A DNA stretch of 64,000 nucleotides, taken from the NCBI RefSeq assembly GCF_011761305.1, contig NZ_JAAOZC010000005.1:124001-188000 (forward strand), given 5' to 3'. Made by a program: the position numbers and the translations under genes. The DNA is from Sphingomonas vulcanisoli. GTDB taxonomy: Bacteria; Pseudomonadota; Alphaproteobacteria; Sphingomonadales; Sphingomonadaceae. The stretch's first letter is position 1. Each line of letters begins with the position of its first letter. The notes beneath the pieces are model-generated. The model made no database searches, was not told the origin of the DNA, and saw nothing but the letters and a program-made list of their open reading frames with translations. Positions 56,001-63,747 of this stretch are shown here, piece after piece.

Positions 56001-56444
56001 CAATGCCTGTGGAAGCATCGTAGCATCCTGCGCACACGCCACCCGACCGGCCTCGCGCTGGTCGGCATCCCGCAGGCATGGCTGTTCCAGATCGGCTTTG
56101 CCTTGATCTCGCCGCTGATCGATCTCGCGCTGGCGGTGTCGATCGTCGCGACAATCATCCGCGTCGATCAGCACGGCTGGGCGCAGACGCATACCGACGT
56201 GATCCGCATGGCCATCTATTGGATCGGCTTCACCGCGATCGATGCGATCTGCGGCTGGGTGGCCTACAAATTGGAACCGCGCGAAAAGCATTATCCGCTG
56301 TTCCTGCTGCTCGCGCAGCGGTTCATCTACCGCCAGATCATGTATTCGGTGGTGCTGCGCGCGGTGAACGCCGCGATCCGCGGGCCCTGGGTCGGCTGGG
56401 GTAAATTGGAACGATCGGGCAGCGTGGGGAAGCCGGCCGCTTAA
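53058..56444 (+). CDS. Trifunctional GH18 / polysaccharide deacetylase / GT2 membrane protein
   Basis: 1128 aa. N-terminal membrane helix (about 19-40). GH18-like domain (about 90-420) with GARGVTFDFEEL, a variant DxxDxDxE strand. NodB deacetylase (about 474-690) with TFDDGPDGTW, GNHSYTHPN and RAPYFGD. A membrane helix pair (about 705-740) leads to a processive GT2 domain (about 758-1010) with VIVIDDGSKDE, ALDADTQFE, EDQDLT and QRFRWAFGT. Further helices end the chain. The combination corresponds to separate PgaB/PgaC-like activities joined in one chain, pointing to synthesis and trimming of a partly deacetylated amino-sugar polymer. Substrate inferred. Confidence 0.92.
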   Translation: MERPVFYDPSGKRRRWSKRVLWALILVLTGAALAFGATIVNVPAPDPLKIGFEREQPRALGGQIAHIRRTVGRNVRKLTAWMPGGKVAARPQGRQLVAAFYVPWDDASRATLHAHADEIDWVVAAMGFVTGPNHDLNYEPNALANRNLRAELAIAQRKPRLMVMIQNAKGGQWDSAGLTALLRDPKARGHLLDQVAQILGKEGARGVTFDFEELPAKAQPYYRRFIAEAHARFAPKNWLVTLAVPADDDDWNLKAYAKLADRIFLMIYDEHSNESDPGPIASQPWFVQRLRATVADVGADKAIVAFGNYAYDWMEGGGPAESITVEDAWLTAHDSGAKTRFDPASGNATYDYKDDDGDVHHVWMLDAASSWNQLRAAKAMGVFGVALWRMGGDDPGTWQALSALRTGNTPPAFGKISSLSNTNVEGFGEIIRIDTTPTEGFRTATRDERGLIRDEQYQSYPTPYVVNRTGMSKTKVALTFDDGPDGTWTPKILDILEAKHAPATFFVIGENALAHPLLLKRILDDGSEIGNHSYTHPNMALVSDRGQHIELNTTQRLVQAYTGRSMRLFRAPYFGDAEPTTEDELGPILLAQRAGYVSVGLHADSEDWTRPGVQAIVDNVINAVVNGHQAIEDEDYQHSANIVLLHDSGGDRAQTVAALPAIIDGLRARGFELVPVSALAGLTPQEVNRPISGHDLIAVRFDIGIFLVLAGLNALLKFLFFIAIFLGMARAVLLAVLAVRSNLKRNRPVPPAIDPTRFVSVLIPAFNEARVIEESVKRVLASTEIGLEVIVIDDGSKDETSAIVALAFDGDPRVRLLTLENGGKARALNRGLELAKGEVIVALDADTQFEPETIARLSRWFADPEVGAVAGNAKVGNRVNLVTRWQAVEYVTAQNLERRALSRFDAITVVPGAVGAWRRAALDAVGGYPHDTLAEDQDLTIAIQRAGWLVEYDVDAVAWTESPESFGALAKQRFRWAFGTLQCLWKHRSILRTRHPTGLALVGIPQAWLFQIGFALISPLIDLALAVSIVATIIRVDQHGWAQTHTDVIRMAIYWIGFTAIDAICGWVAYKLEPREKHYPLFLLLAQRFIYRQIMYSVVLRAVNAAIRGPWVGWGKLERSGSVGKPAA

Positions 56445-56526
56445 CAGGCCAGAAACCATCCGATTTAACGGAAAAATAAAGGCTTTGGCCCATCACCCGA
56501 GCTGGCGGGATAGAAGGGAATGCCAC

Positions 56527-56772
56527 ATGGCCGTACCGAAGCATAAGCTGGACTGGCAGAGCGACGAGGCGCCCCGCGCGCCGGTCGTGGCCGGTCAGAT
56601 GTCCGCGCGCACGCTGCAGCGGATGCTGAGCGAACAAAGTGGCCTGTTCGCCGAGCCGCATGTCGATCGCTGGTCGCGCCGCCGTCAGCTGACCTTCATC
56701 GTTTCGAGCGCCACCGCGCTCTGGGCGGCGCTGATCATCACCGCGCATACCTTGGTGGTCGCGATCGCCTGA
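56527..56772 (+). CDS. 81-aa single-pass membrane protein, unknown function
   Basis: ATG at 56527, 82 bases after the trifunctional gene. Polar N-terminus (MAVPKHKLDWQSDEAPRAP) and one C-terminal helix (about residues 56-80). No family recognised. It abuts the end of the convergent DUF4893 gene without a gap. Confidence 0.65.
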   Translation: MAVPKHKLDWQSDEAPRAPVVAGQMSARTLQRMLSEQSGLFAEPHVDRWSRRRQLTFIVSSATALWAALIITAHTLVVAIA

Positions 56773-57369
56773 TCAGGCGGCGGGCGTCAGTTCGATCACG
56801 GTGAGCTTCGCTTCCCAGGCGGGGTGCGGGATCGTCAGCCGCCAGCGGTGCGGACCGAGGCGCTCGAAGAACGCCAGCACATCGCGCTGCTCATCGCGGC
56901 CATAAGGCCAGGCGCCGCGCTCCTCCCCCAGCGCCAGCGCGCCGAGCAGCAGCAGGCGCACGCCATCGAAACGCCAGAAATTGCCGGCGATCCGCTGCTG
57001 TCCTTCGAGCTCGGCGAAATGGCCGTCTGCGATCCGGCAGGGCACGGGCGGCTCTTCGAGATAGGGCCTGCCGCCGCCGAGCTTGATCGTGCGGCACCGA
57101 TAGGCGCCATCGGGAACCGCCGGATCGTTCTGCGCGGCGTCGGGATCGAGCAGTGCGCCTTCCGCCGCCACCTTGTCCCCAGCACCACCGGCCCGCGCGG
57201 CATCGAGGGCTTCCAGCCAGGCTTGCCGCCAATTGTGGAGACGGCTGTGATCGCGCGGCAGCACCGCGCCGCGCCAGGCATAAGGCTTGTCGCGATCGGC
57301 CGCAGTGTCGCGCGCCATGGCCGCGATCGGCGTCACCAGCGCCACCGCTAAAAGCAGCGCGCGCTTCAC
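56773..57369 (-). CDS. DUF4893 domain exported protein
   Basis: 198 aa with a GTG start overlapping the upstream stop (GTGA). Signal peptide (MKRALLLAVALVTPIAAMA) and a soluble periplasmic domain resembling DUF4893 (HNWRQAWLEALDAARAGG; GAYRCRTIKLGG; an ending like WRLTIPHPAWEAKLTVIELTP). Two cysteines (in YRCRTI and VPCRIAD) could form a disulfide. The function of the family is unknown. Last of three coupled genes. Confidence 0.75.
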   Translation of the reverse strand: MKRALLLAVALVTPIAAMARDTAADRDKPYAWRGAVLPRDHSRLHNWRQAWLEALDAARAGGAGDKVAAEGALLDPDAAQNDPAVPDGAYRCRTIKLGGGRPYLEEPPVPCRIADGHFAELEGQQRIAGNFWRFDGVRLLLLGALALGEERGAWPYGRDEQRDVLAFFERLGPHRWRLTIPHPAWEAKLTVIELTPAA

Positions 57370-57992
57370 GACCGCGCCGCCGGGGCGAAGGGTACAAGCA
57401 TCGGCACGCGGCGACGATAATCCGAATAAGCCGCCGCGCCCAGTTCCCGCGCCAGGAACCCCTCCTCGACGCGCGCCTTCAGCGTGTAGCCGGTCACCAT
57501 CACCACGAAGCCCGCCAGGCTGATCGGCGTACCCTTCGCCACCGCCAGCGCGAAGGCGCCGGTGAGGATGGCGGTGTAGATCGGGTGGCGGGTCAGTGCG
57601 TAGGGGCCGCTATCGACGATGCGGTGACCCTCCTTGCGGGTCACCGCCGCCGACCACAGCCTGCCGAGCGTCGCCCGCGCCCAGAAGGCGAGCGCTATCC
57701 CCAGCGCCGCCAACACCGCCATTGCCCAGCCGATCGCGTTCGGCAGCTGCCACAGCGGGGGCAGGATGAAATGCCAGACGAACACGCCGCCTTGCCGCTG
57801 GAAGACGCCGTCACCGAACAGCGCGATCCAGCCGATCAGGTTGACGATACGATAGGGCGCCTGCTTGCTGTCGCCTGCCGACCCGGTGGTGCGGTTGGTC
57901 CAAAACCACGCGGCAAGCCACACCGCGCCCCACGCCAGCCAGATCATGAGGATGGCGAACAGCCAGTCCGGCATCGGCCCGGCGGGCGTCAT
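57366..57992 (-). CDS. ICMT/PEMT-like membrane methyltransferase
   Basis: 208 aa, start overlapping the bdhA stop (ATGA). Five hydrophobic segments. The C-terminal motif GPYALTRHPIYTAIL and the later EEGFLARELGAAAYSDYRRRV identify the isoprenylcysteine carboxyl methyltransferase superfamily, which uses SAM at the membrane. The substrate in bacteria is usually unknown. Its position after bdhA does not clarify the role. Confidence 0.85.
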   Translation of the reverse strand: MTPAGPMPDWLFAILMIWLAWGAVWLAAWFWTNRTTGSAGDSKQAPYRIVNLIGWIALFGDGVFQRQGGVFVWHFILPPLWQLPNAIGWAMAVLAALGIALAFWARATLGRLWSAAVTRKEGHRIVDSGPYALTRHPIYTAILTGAFALAVAKGTPISLAGFVVMVTGYTLKARVEEGFLARELGAAAYSDYRRRVPMLVPFAPAARS

Positions 57993-58774
57993 TGCGCTGT
58001 CCAGCCGCCGTCGATCGCATGGTTGGCGCCGGTGATCGCGGCGGCTTCATCGCGGCAGAGATAGAGCGCGAGGCTCGCAACCTGATCGATCGTCACGAAC
58101 TGTTTGGTGGGCTGTCCGGCAAGGAGGACATCGTTCATCACCTGCTCGCGCGTCAGGCCGCGCGCCTTCATCGTATCGGGGATCTGCTTTTCGACCAGCG
58201 GCGTCCAGACATAGCCGGGCGAAACGCAATTGGCGGTGACGCCATGCGTCGCCAGCTCCAGCGCGGCGGTCTTGGCGAGGCCCGCCACGCCATGCTTGGC
58301 CGCGACATAGGCCGATTTGAAGGGCGATGCGGTGAGCGAATGCGCCGAGGCGATGTAGATCAAGCGCCCCCAGCCTTTGCCCTTCATCCCGGGGATCGCG
58401 GCGCGGGTGAGATGGAAGGCCGAGGAGAGATTGATCGCGATGATCTGATCCCATTTCTCGATCGGGAAATCCTCGATCGGCGAAACGTGCTGGATGCCGG
58501 CATTGGCGATGACGATGTCCGGCCCGCCCAGTTCCGCCGTGCAGCGCGCCACGGCGGCGGCGATCTCTTCGGGTTTGGACATGTCGGCCGCGTCGTAGAC
58601 CGCCCCGGCCCCGCTCAGCGCCTCAAGCTCCCGGCGTTCGGCCTCGATCGCGTCGGCCTCGCCGAAGCCGTTGATCATGATCGCGGCCCCCTCGGCAGCG
58701 AGCGCCTTCGCGCAGCCGAGCCCTATCCCCGATGTCGATCCGCTCACCAGCGCGGTCTTGCCCTTTAGGAACAC
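57989..58774 (-). CDS. bdhA: D-3-hydroxybutyrate dehydrogenase (SDR)
   Basis: 261 aa classical SDR. Cofactor motif SGSTSGIGLG near residue 11, NAGIQH, and catalytic Ser/Tyr/Lys in IASAHSL and SAYVAAKHG. The sequence VEKQIPDTMKARGLTREQV and the ending ITGANHAIDGGWTAQ are typical of 3-hydroxybutyrate dehydrogenases, which link PHB/ketone breakdown to acetoacetate. First gene of a three-gene coupled set. Confidence 0.92.
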   Translation of the reverse strand: MFLKGKTALVSGSTSGIGLGCAKALAAEGAAIMINGFGEADAIEAERRELEALSGAGAVYDAADMSKPEEIAAAVARCTAELGGPDIVIANAGIQHVSPIEDFPIEKWDQIIAINLSSAFHLTRAAIPGMKGKGWGRLIYIASAHSLTASPFKSAYVAAKHGVAGLAKTAALELATHGVTANCVSPGYVWTPLVEKQIPDTMKARGLTREQVMNDVLLAGQPTKQFVTIDQVASLALYLCRDEAAAITGANHAIDGGWTAQ

Positions 58775-58830
58775 ATGCGACTCCCGATATTTGGCGTTGC
58801 TCTAGGACGAAGTGGCGCACGATAAAATCA

Positions 58831-58916
58831 CCGTTCGTGCTGAGCTTGTCGAAGCACCGTTCTTCTATCTGGCGCTAAAAAGAAGAGCAGCCCTTCGACA
58901 CGCTCAGGGTGAACGG
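58831..58916. repeat. Palindromic repeat family C, copy 3
   Basis: Begins CCGTTCGTGCTGAGCTTGTC, ends CCCTTCGACACGCTCAGGGT plus GAACGG. It lies between the amidohydrolase stop and the bdhA start on the minus strand. Confidence 0.85.
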
Positions 58917-58918
58917 GA

Positions 58919-60625
58919 TTATGGCTTGGCCGGCCCGCACGCGCCGCCGCCGGGCCATCCTGTCCAGCCCGCGCCCCGCAAGACGCGGCCCGCATTTGCG
59001 CCGGTCGGCCGGCCGTCGCGGACAACTTCGATGCCGTTGACCAGCACCGTCCTGACGCCGACCGCGAATTGCTGGGGATTATCCAGCGTTGATCGATCGG
59101 CGACGGTGGCAGGATCGAACAGGACGATATCGGCGTAATAGCCGGGCCTGAGCATTCCCCGATCCTTGAGGCCGAGCTGCTCGGCGGGGAGCGCCGCCAG
59201 CTTGCGCACCGCCTGCGGCAGCGTCAGCACGCCGTCCCGCACATAAGGGCCGAGCACCTTCGCAAAAGTGCCGTAAGCGCGGGGGTGGGGCTTCGATTGC
59301 AGGAAGACTCCTTCGGGCGCCTGCGCCTCGCTATCCGATCCGAAGCTCACCCAGGGCAAAGCCGCGATCCGGCGCACATTCTCCTCGGACATCAGCCGAT
59401 AGAAGGTGCCGACGCGGCTGCCGTCCTCGGCGACCAGATCCATCACGGTATCGGCGGGATCGCTGCCGCGCAGCGCGGCCACCTCGGCCAGCGTCTTGCC
59501 GGTATAGGGTTTGAGCGCCGGATTCTTGAAAGCGGAGAGAATGATGTTCTCCGGCCCATGCGCGCCATAGAACAGATTCTCCCAGCCCACGCCGGGCTTT
59601 GCCATCTCGGCCTTCACCTTGGCGCGGATCGCCGGATCGCGCAGCCGTGCCGCCCAGGCCTCATAACCTCCAGCCTGCACCCCGCTCGGCATCGATGCAT
59701 CGAGCCCCGTTGCGGCCCAGATATAGGGATACATGTTCGCGCCGATCGTCAGGCCCGCCTTTCGCGCTGCCTCGACATGCGCGATCGCTTCGCCTTCCTT
59801 GGGCCAATTGTCCGCGCCCGAGGCCTTGAAGTGATAGATGTAGGCGGGCGCGCCCGATTTGCGGCTGATGTCGATCAGCTCGTCGATACTCTCGATCAGC
59901 CGATCGCCCTCGGAGCGCATATGGCTGATGTAGATGCCTTGGCAGGCCGCAGATTCCTTGGCGAGCGCGATGATCTCGGGCGTCCTGGCGAAGGTGCCGG
60001 GGACGTAGATCAGCCCGGTCGAGACGCCCATCGCGCCCTCGCGCATCGCCTGCGCGACGAGGCCGCGCATTTGCGTCAGTTGCTCCGGCGTCGGCTGGGT
60101 GTCGCCGCGCCCCAGCACATAGGTGCGCACCGTCGCCGCGCCGACGAAGCTGGCGATGTTGGGCGATATGCCCTTGGCCGCGAGCTGATCGAGATAGCCG
60201 CCCAGCGTCGTCCAGGTGATCGGATATTTGACGTCGCCCTGATGCGCCTCCGCATAGGCCTTCATCTCGGGATTGAGCGGGCCGGGGCTCTGGCCCTCGC
60301 TGATCACCTCCAGCGTCACGCCCTGCAGGATTTCGCTCTGTCCGCGTCCGTCGACGATCAGCGACTGGGCCGATTGGCTGAGCATATTGGTGAAGCCGTG
60401 CGCCACCGCGAGGCCGCGCGCATCGATGATCCTGGCGGCATCGGTCCCCAGCCGGCCGATCGCCACGACATGATCGCCCCGTACGCCGATATCCGCGACC
60501 ACCCCCGTCGAACCCGATCCGTCATACACCGTGCCGCCGCGCACGATCAGATCGTAAGGCTCGGCCTGCGCCGCGCCCGCCAGCAGCAAGCCGAGGACGG
60601 GGGCGAGGGATCGGACTCGATTCAT
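58919..60625 (-). CDS. N-acyl-D-amino-acid deacylase-like amidohydrolase, exported, atypical metal site
   Basis: 568 aa. Signal peptide (LAPVLGLLLAGAAQA) then the amidohydrolase beta-sandwich (YDLIVRGGTVYDGSGSTGVVADIGV). Where active D-aminoacylases have GFIDxHxH, this protein has GFTNMLSQS, so the first metal-binding histidine pair is missing. Later family segments (YISHMRSEGDRL; FKASG; SDSEAQAPEG; HPRAYGTFAKVLG) are present. It may use a different metal set, act on another substrate, or be inactive. Periplasmic. Confidence 0.85.
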   Translation of the reverse strand: MNRVRSLAPVLGLLLAGAAQAEPYDLIVRGGTVYDGSGSTGVVADIGVRGDHVVAIGRLGTDAARIIDARGLAVAHGFTNMLSQSAQSLIVDGRGQSEILQGVTLEVISEGQSPGPLNPEMKAYAEAHQGDVKYPITWTTLGGYLDQLAAKGISPNIASFVGAATVRTYVLGRGDTQPTPEQLTQMRGLVAQAMREGAMGVSTGLIYVPGTFARTPEIIALAKESAACQGIYISHMRSEGDRLIESIDELIDISRKSGAPAYIYHFKASGADNWPKEGEAIAHVEAARKAGLTIGANMYPYIWAATGLDASMPSGVQAGGYEAWAARLRDPAIRAKVKAEMAKPGVGWENLFYGAHGPENIILSAFKNPALKPYTGKTLAEVAALRGSDPADTVMDLVAEDGSRVGTFYRLMSEENVRRIAALPWVSFGSDSEAQAPEGVFLQSKPHPRAYGTFAKVLGPYVRDGVLTLPQAVRKLAALPAEQLGLKDRGMLRPGYYADIVLFDPATVADRSTLDNPQQFAVGVRTVLVNGIEVVRDGRPTGANAGRVLRGAGWTGWPGGGACGPAKP

Positions 60626-60705
60626 ATCGACAGGCGTAACAAAGTCGACGGCCTACGCAACCGCGCGCGCACCGTGCGCATTGTGGCCGGAGAGGGAGAT
60701 CAGCG

Positions 60706-61593
60706 ATGAAGCTCGACGATTATCGGGAAAGCGGCAATGTCGAGCAGGATCGCGGCGGTGGCGGTGGCGGCTTGGGGGGCGGCGGGGGCGGGATCGGCCT
60801 GCTGTTCGCGCTGGTCGGCAGCCGCTTCGGCATCGGCGGCATCATCGTGCTGGGGCTGGGGATGTTCCTGTTTGGAATGAACCCGCTTTCGCTGCTCGGT
60901 GGCGGGGGCGGCACACAGCAGGCGCAAAACAGCGGTATGACCGCACAACAGGCCTGCGATCAGGATCCGACCCACCAATTCTCCTGTAAGGTCTTGGCGA
61001 GCACCGAAGATACGTGGGCGAAACTGTTTCAACAGCGCGGCGCGCAGTATCGTCCGACGAAGCTGCATTTTTACCGCGAGAATGACAGTTCGGGCTGCGG
61101 CGCCGCGCAATCCGCGATGGGTCCGTTTTATTGTCCCAACGATCAGGGCGTTTATCTTGATACCGAATTCTTCAACGAGTTGACCAACCGCTTCCATGCC
61201 GCCGGCGATTTCGCGCAGGCTTATGTCATCGCGCACGAGGTGGGCCACAACGTCCAATATCTCACCGGCACCGCGGACAAGGTGCGGCAGGCGCAGCAGC
61301 AGGGCAGCGAAGCGCAGTCCAACGCGCTGCAGGTGAAGATGGAGCTGCAGGCCGATTGCTATGCGGGCGTGTGGGCCGCGAACAACCGCGATCGGCTCCA
61401 GCCCGGCGACATTGAGGAAGGCCTGCGCGCTGCCGCCGCGATCGGCGACGATACGCTGCAGAGATCGGCAGGCCGCACGCCGATGCCCGACAGCTTCACC
61501 CACGGCACCTCTGCCGAGCGCGTCGGCTGGCTCAAAAAGGGCCTCGACAGCGGTGATCCGGCGGTCTGCGATACGTTTTCGGGCGCGATCTAA
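60706..61593 (+). CDS. Neutral zinc metallopeptidase (YpfJ family)
   Basis: 295 aa. Gly-rich N-terminus (two poly-Gly runs) and one membrane helix (about 28-57), then the peptidase domain with HEVGHNVQYLTG (HExxH zinc motif near residue 181) and ELQADCYAGVWA carrying the further ligand. Predicted to face the periplasm. Natural substrates of YpfJ proteins are unknown. GGAGAGGGAG precedes the ATG. Confidence 0.92.
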   Translation: MKLDDYRESGNVEQDRGGGGGGLGGGGGGIGLLFALVGSRFGIGGIIVLGLGMFLFGMNPLSLLGGGGGTQQAQNSGMTAQQACDQDPTHQFSCKVLASTEDTWAKLFQQRGAQYRPTKLHFYRENDSSGCGAAQSAMGPFYCPNDQGVYLDTEFFNELTNRFHAAGDFAQAYVIAHEVGHNVQYLTGTADKVRQAQQQGSEAQSNALQVKMELQADCYAGVWAANNRDRLQPGDIEEGLRAAAAIGDDTLQRSAGRTPMPDSFTHGTSAERVGWLKKGLDSGDPAVCDTFSGAI

Positions 61594-61602
61594 TAGCGCG
61601 GA

Positions 61603-61634
61603 CCTCCGGCCTATGCTATGGCATAGGCCGGAGG
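61603..61634. promoter_or_regulatory. 14-bp inverted repeat covering the vapB ribosome binding site (likely autoregulatory operator)
   Basis: Arms CCTCCGGCCTATGC (61603-61616) and GCATAGGCCGGAGG (61621-61634) are perfect complements around TATG. The right arm ends with GGAGG, the Shine-Dalgarno of vapB. VapBC complexes typically repress their own promoter at such palindromes, and as RNA the stem would also hide the binding site. Confidence 0.7.
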
Positions 61635-61639
61635 CAATG

Positions 61640-61873
61640 ATGCACCACGAACGTCACGTCAAACTGTTCAAGAATGGTCGCAGCCAGGCCGTCCGCATCC
61701 CCCGCGAATTCGAGCTGGCGGGAGACGATGCGGTGATGCGCAAGGAGGGCGACCGGATCATTATCGAGCCCGCCCCGGCGCCATCATTGCTGGCTCTGCT
61801 GGCTGCCTTACCGCCGATCGACGATGATTTCGGCGCTATCGACGATCCGGTGCCCCTCCCGCTCGATCTTTGA
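61640..61873 (+). CDS. vapB: VapB-type antitoxin (AbrB fold)
   Basis: 77 aa; ATG at 61640 preferred over 61637 because it is five bases from GGAGG. The N-terminal HVKLFKNGRSQAVRIPREFEL is the AbrB/MazE swapped-hairpin DNA-binding domain. The C-terminal acidic tail (LPPIDDDFGAIDDPVPLPL) should wrap the toxin. Stop TGA is followed directly by the vapC ATG. Confidence 0.93.
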   Translation: MHHERHVKLFKNGRSQAVRIPREFELAGDDAVMRKEGDRIIIEPAPAPSLLALLAALPPIDDDFGAIDDPVPLPLDL

Positions 61874-62278
61874 ATGTATCTGCTCGACACCAACATCCTG
61901 TGGGATCTGGTCCGCCATCCCCAAGGTGTGATTTCCGCCAAAATTGCCGAAGTCGGTGAAACCATGATTGCGACGAGCATCATCGTCGCCGCCGAGCTGC
62001 GTTACGGGGCCGCGCGCCGCGGTTCGGTACGGCTGACCGGCCAGCTCGAAGCTATCCTGTCGCTGCTTCCGGTTCTGCCTTTGGGCGGCGACGCCGACGT
62101 GCAGTACGCACGCCTGCGCACCGACCTCGAAGGGCGCGGCCAACCGATCGGTGGGAACGACATGCTGATCGCTGCCCATGCCCTCGCGCTGGGCGCAACG
62201 CTCGTCACCGACAATCTGCGCGAATTCGCGCGTGTGTCCGGCCTGACGATAGAGAATTGGCTGCGCCCCGCCCGATAA
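61874..62278 (+). CDS. vapC: VapC-type PIN-domain ribonuclease toxin
   Basis: 134 aa. PIN-domain acidic residues are D5 (YLLDTNIL), E40 or so (VAAELRYGA), the Asp of GGNDMLIAAHAL and D118 or so (LVTDNLREF). VapC toxins cleave specific tRNAs or the 23S sarcin-ricin loop to stop growth; the target here is unknown. It starts at the base after the vapB stop. A strong hairpin follows the stop. Confidence 0.95.
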   Translation: MYLLDTNILWDLVRHPQGVISAKIAEVGETMIATSIIVAAELRYGAARRGSVRLTGQLEAILSLLPVLPLGGDADVQYARLRTDLEGRGQPIGGNDMLIAAHALALGATLVTDNLREFARVSGLTIENWLRPAR

Positions 62279-62281
62279 GGC

Positions 62282-62311
62282 AAAAGGGCCCGGCATCGCT
62301 GCCGGGCCCTT
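62282..62311 (-). terminator. Strong bidirectional terminator between vapC and the DUF2171 gene
   Basis: 12-bp perfect stem AAGGGCCCGGCA / TGCCGGGCCCTT with a TCGC loop. On the minus strand it is followed by TTTT (62285-62282), a good terminator for the DUF2171 gene; on the plus strand it is followed by only a short T-run. Confidence 0.85.
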
Positions 62312-62336
62312 CCATCTCATGCGGTGTTTGCAGGCC

Positions 62337-63170
62337 TCAATAGGTGCCCGAGAAGCTTCGGTTGAGGTTGCGGTCGCTACCGAAGAAGGCGCTCTGCTCT
62401 TCCCGATCGGCTTCCTCACGCCAGTGCGCCTTGGCCTGATCCGCGGTCTTGCTGATCGTCACCTTGTCATCGACCGACTGGATCCACGATGACGGGATCG
62501 AGTGATGATGGCCACCAGCGGCCTGATCGTTCTTGGCCAGGCGGATGCGATCGCCGCGGACATGATCGACGGTGCCGACATGCTGGCCGTCGGACCCCAC
62601 GACCTCCTGATGCTCCTGGACCTTCTGGAGCAGATCGCGCTGGCCTTGGCGGTTCTGGCGCCAGCCGTGAAACTCGTTGTCGAACTTCGACTGATTCTCG
62701 CGGCGATAGTCATGGTAATCGCGGTCGAGCGCCTCGATCTGGCGATCCCGCCACGAACGATAGCTGGGATCGAAATGCTGCCCGCTGTTGCCGCGGTTGC
62801 GATATCCCGAACCGGCCTCGTCATAGCCGTAGCCGCCCGTGTCGCGCGGCGCGTTGCGCTCGTCGGCGCGGCGGCGGCGCTCGGCATCCTCGTCGCCGAA
62901 CCAGCTGCGGACCTCATCGCCCGCGCGATCGAAGAAGCCGCGGTCCTGATACTCATAGCCGCGCGGATCCTGGCCGTAATCGCGGCCATAGCGGTTATCG
63001 TCGGGGCGATCATCGAAACGGTCACCGCGATAATCGCGCGAGCCGCCCTGATTATAGGCATCGCGGCCATAGCCGCCGGTGCTGCGATTGCGATCCTGAT
63101 CATAGCCGCCATAGGTGCGGTCATTGCCATACGAACCACCAAAGCGGCGATCGTTACGCTCGTAACCCAT
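62337..63170 (-). CDS. DUF2171 / SWFGD stress protein
   Basis: 277 aa. The first 90 residues are low complexity, rich in Gly, Tyr, Arg and Asp (DRTYGGYDQDRNR...). The SWFGDEDAERRRRAD motif follows at about 89-103, then a helical stretch. A C-terminal DUF2171/PRC-barrel-like domain is seen (VVGSDGQHVGTVDHVRGDRI). The conserved SWFGD motif is frequent in sphingomonads; function unknown, but the promoter suggests general stress control. GGAGACTATC precedes the ATG. Confidence 0.82.
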   Translation of the reverse strand: MGYERNDRRFGGSYGNDRTYGGYDQDRNRSTGGYGRDAYNQGGSRDYRGDRFDDRPDDNRYGRDYGQDPRGYEYQDRGFFDRAGDEVRSWFGDEDAERRRRADERNAPRDTGGYGYDEAGSGYRNRGNSGQHFDPSYRSWRDRQIEALDRDYHDYRRENQSKFDNEFHGWRQNRQGQRDLLQKVQEHQEVVGSDGQHVGTVDHVRGDRIRLAKNDQAAGGHHHSIPSSWIQSVDDKVTISKTADQAKAHWREEADREEQSAFFGSDRNLNRSFSGTY

Positions 63171-63225
63171 GATAGTCTCCTTGTCCGTGCCGGGAGAGAA
63201 AAGGGGTCCGGCACGCTGGGTTCAA

Positions 63226-63251
63226 AACCGACGGCGCTTCGGCGCAGTTCC
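63226..63251 (-). promoter_or_regulatory. Candidate EcfG (general stress sigma factor) promoter
   Basis: On the minus strand GGAACT-N16-GGTT, close to the EcfG consensus GGAACC-N16-CGTT. The -10 element ends 56 bases before the DUF2171 start, leaving a leader of about 50 bases with a good ribosome binding site. Confidence 0.6.
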
Positions 63252-63357
63252 TCGGTTCGACGGGCGGCGCAGGCGACAGACCGCGTATCTTTGCCAATTG
63301 TAACGCCCGCTCCAAGGGCGCTCGCTAAGTTTGGCTTTGGTGCCTAGAAGGCGGTCC

Positions 63358-63747
63358 ATGCGCCGCAACGAGACCTCGGAAGGCAAATCGGTACGCCTGC
63401 TTCGCGTCGGCGAGCAGGTGCGCCACGTCCTGTCGGATATTCTCGCCCGCGGCGATGTGCATGACGATGTGCTGGCCAAACACAGCATCTCGGTAACCGA
63501 GGTGCGGATGTCCCCCGATCTGCGTCAGGCGATCGTGTTCGTGAAGCCGTTGCTGGGCCGGGACGAGGAGGTGGTGCTGAAGGCGCTGCGCACCAACACG
63601 GCTTATTTGCAAAAGGAGGTCGCCCGCGCAGTGAACCTCAAATATGCCGCCAGGCTCAAGTTCCTGAGCGATGAAAGCTTCGATCAGGGGGCCAAGATCG
63701 ACACTTTGCTCAAGACTCCGACCGTGGCCCGTGATCTTGATGCGTAG
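63358..63747 (+). CDS. rbfA: Ribosome-binding factor A
   Basis: 129 aa from the ATG at 63358. KH-like fold protein for 30S maturation and cold adaptation. Typical segments are [36 protein letters not shown] and [18 protein letters not shown]. Its stop overlaps the start of the next gene by eight bases. Confidence 0.95.
   Translation: MRRNETSEGKSVRLLRVGEQVRHVLSDILARGDVHDDVLAKHSISVTEVRMSPDLRQAIVFVKPLLGRDEEVVLKALRTNTAYLQKEVARAVNLKYAARLKFLSDESFDQGAKIDTLLKTPTVARDLDA

Noticed and set aside
56465-56479. CtrA-like site TTAA-N7-ATAA upstream of the 81-aa protein
   Set aside because: One mismatch, AT-rich by chance, and no supporting context.
59285-60709. 474-codon open frame antisense to the amidohydrolase
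   Set aside because: Shadow composition and no start signal.
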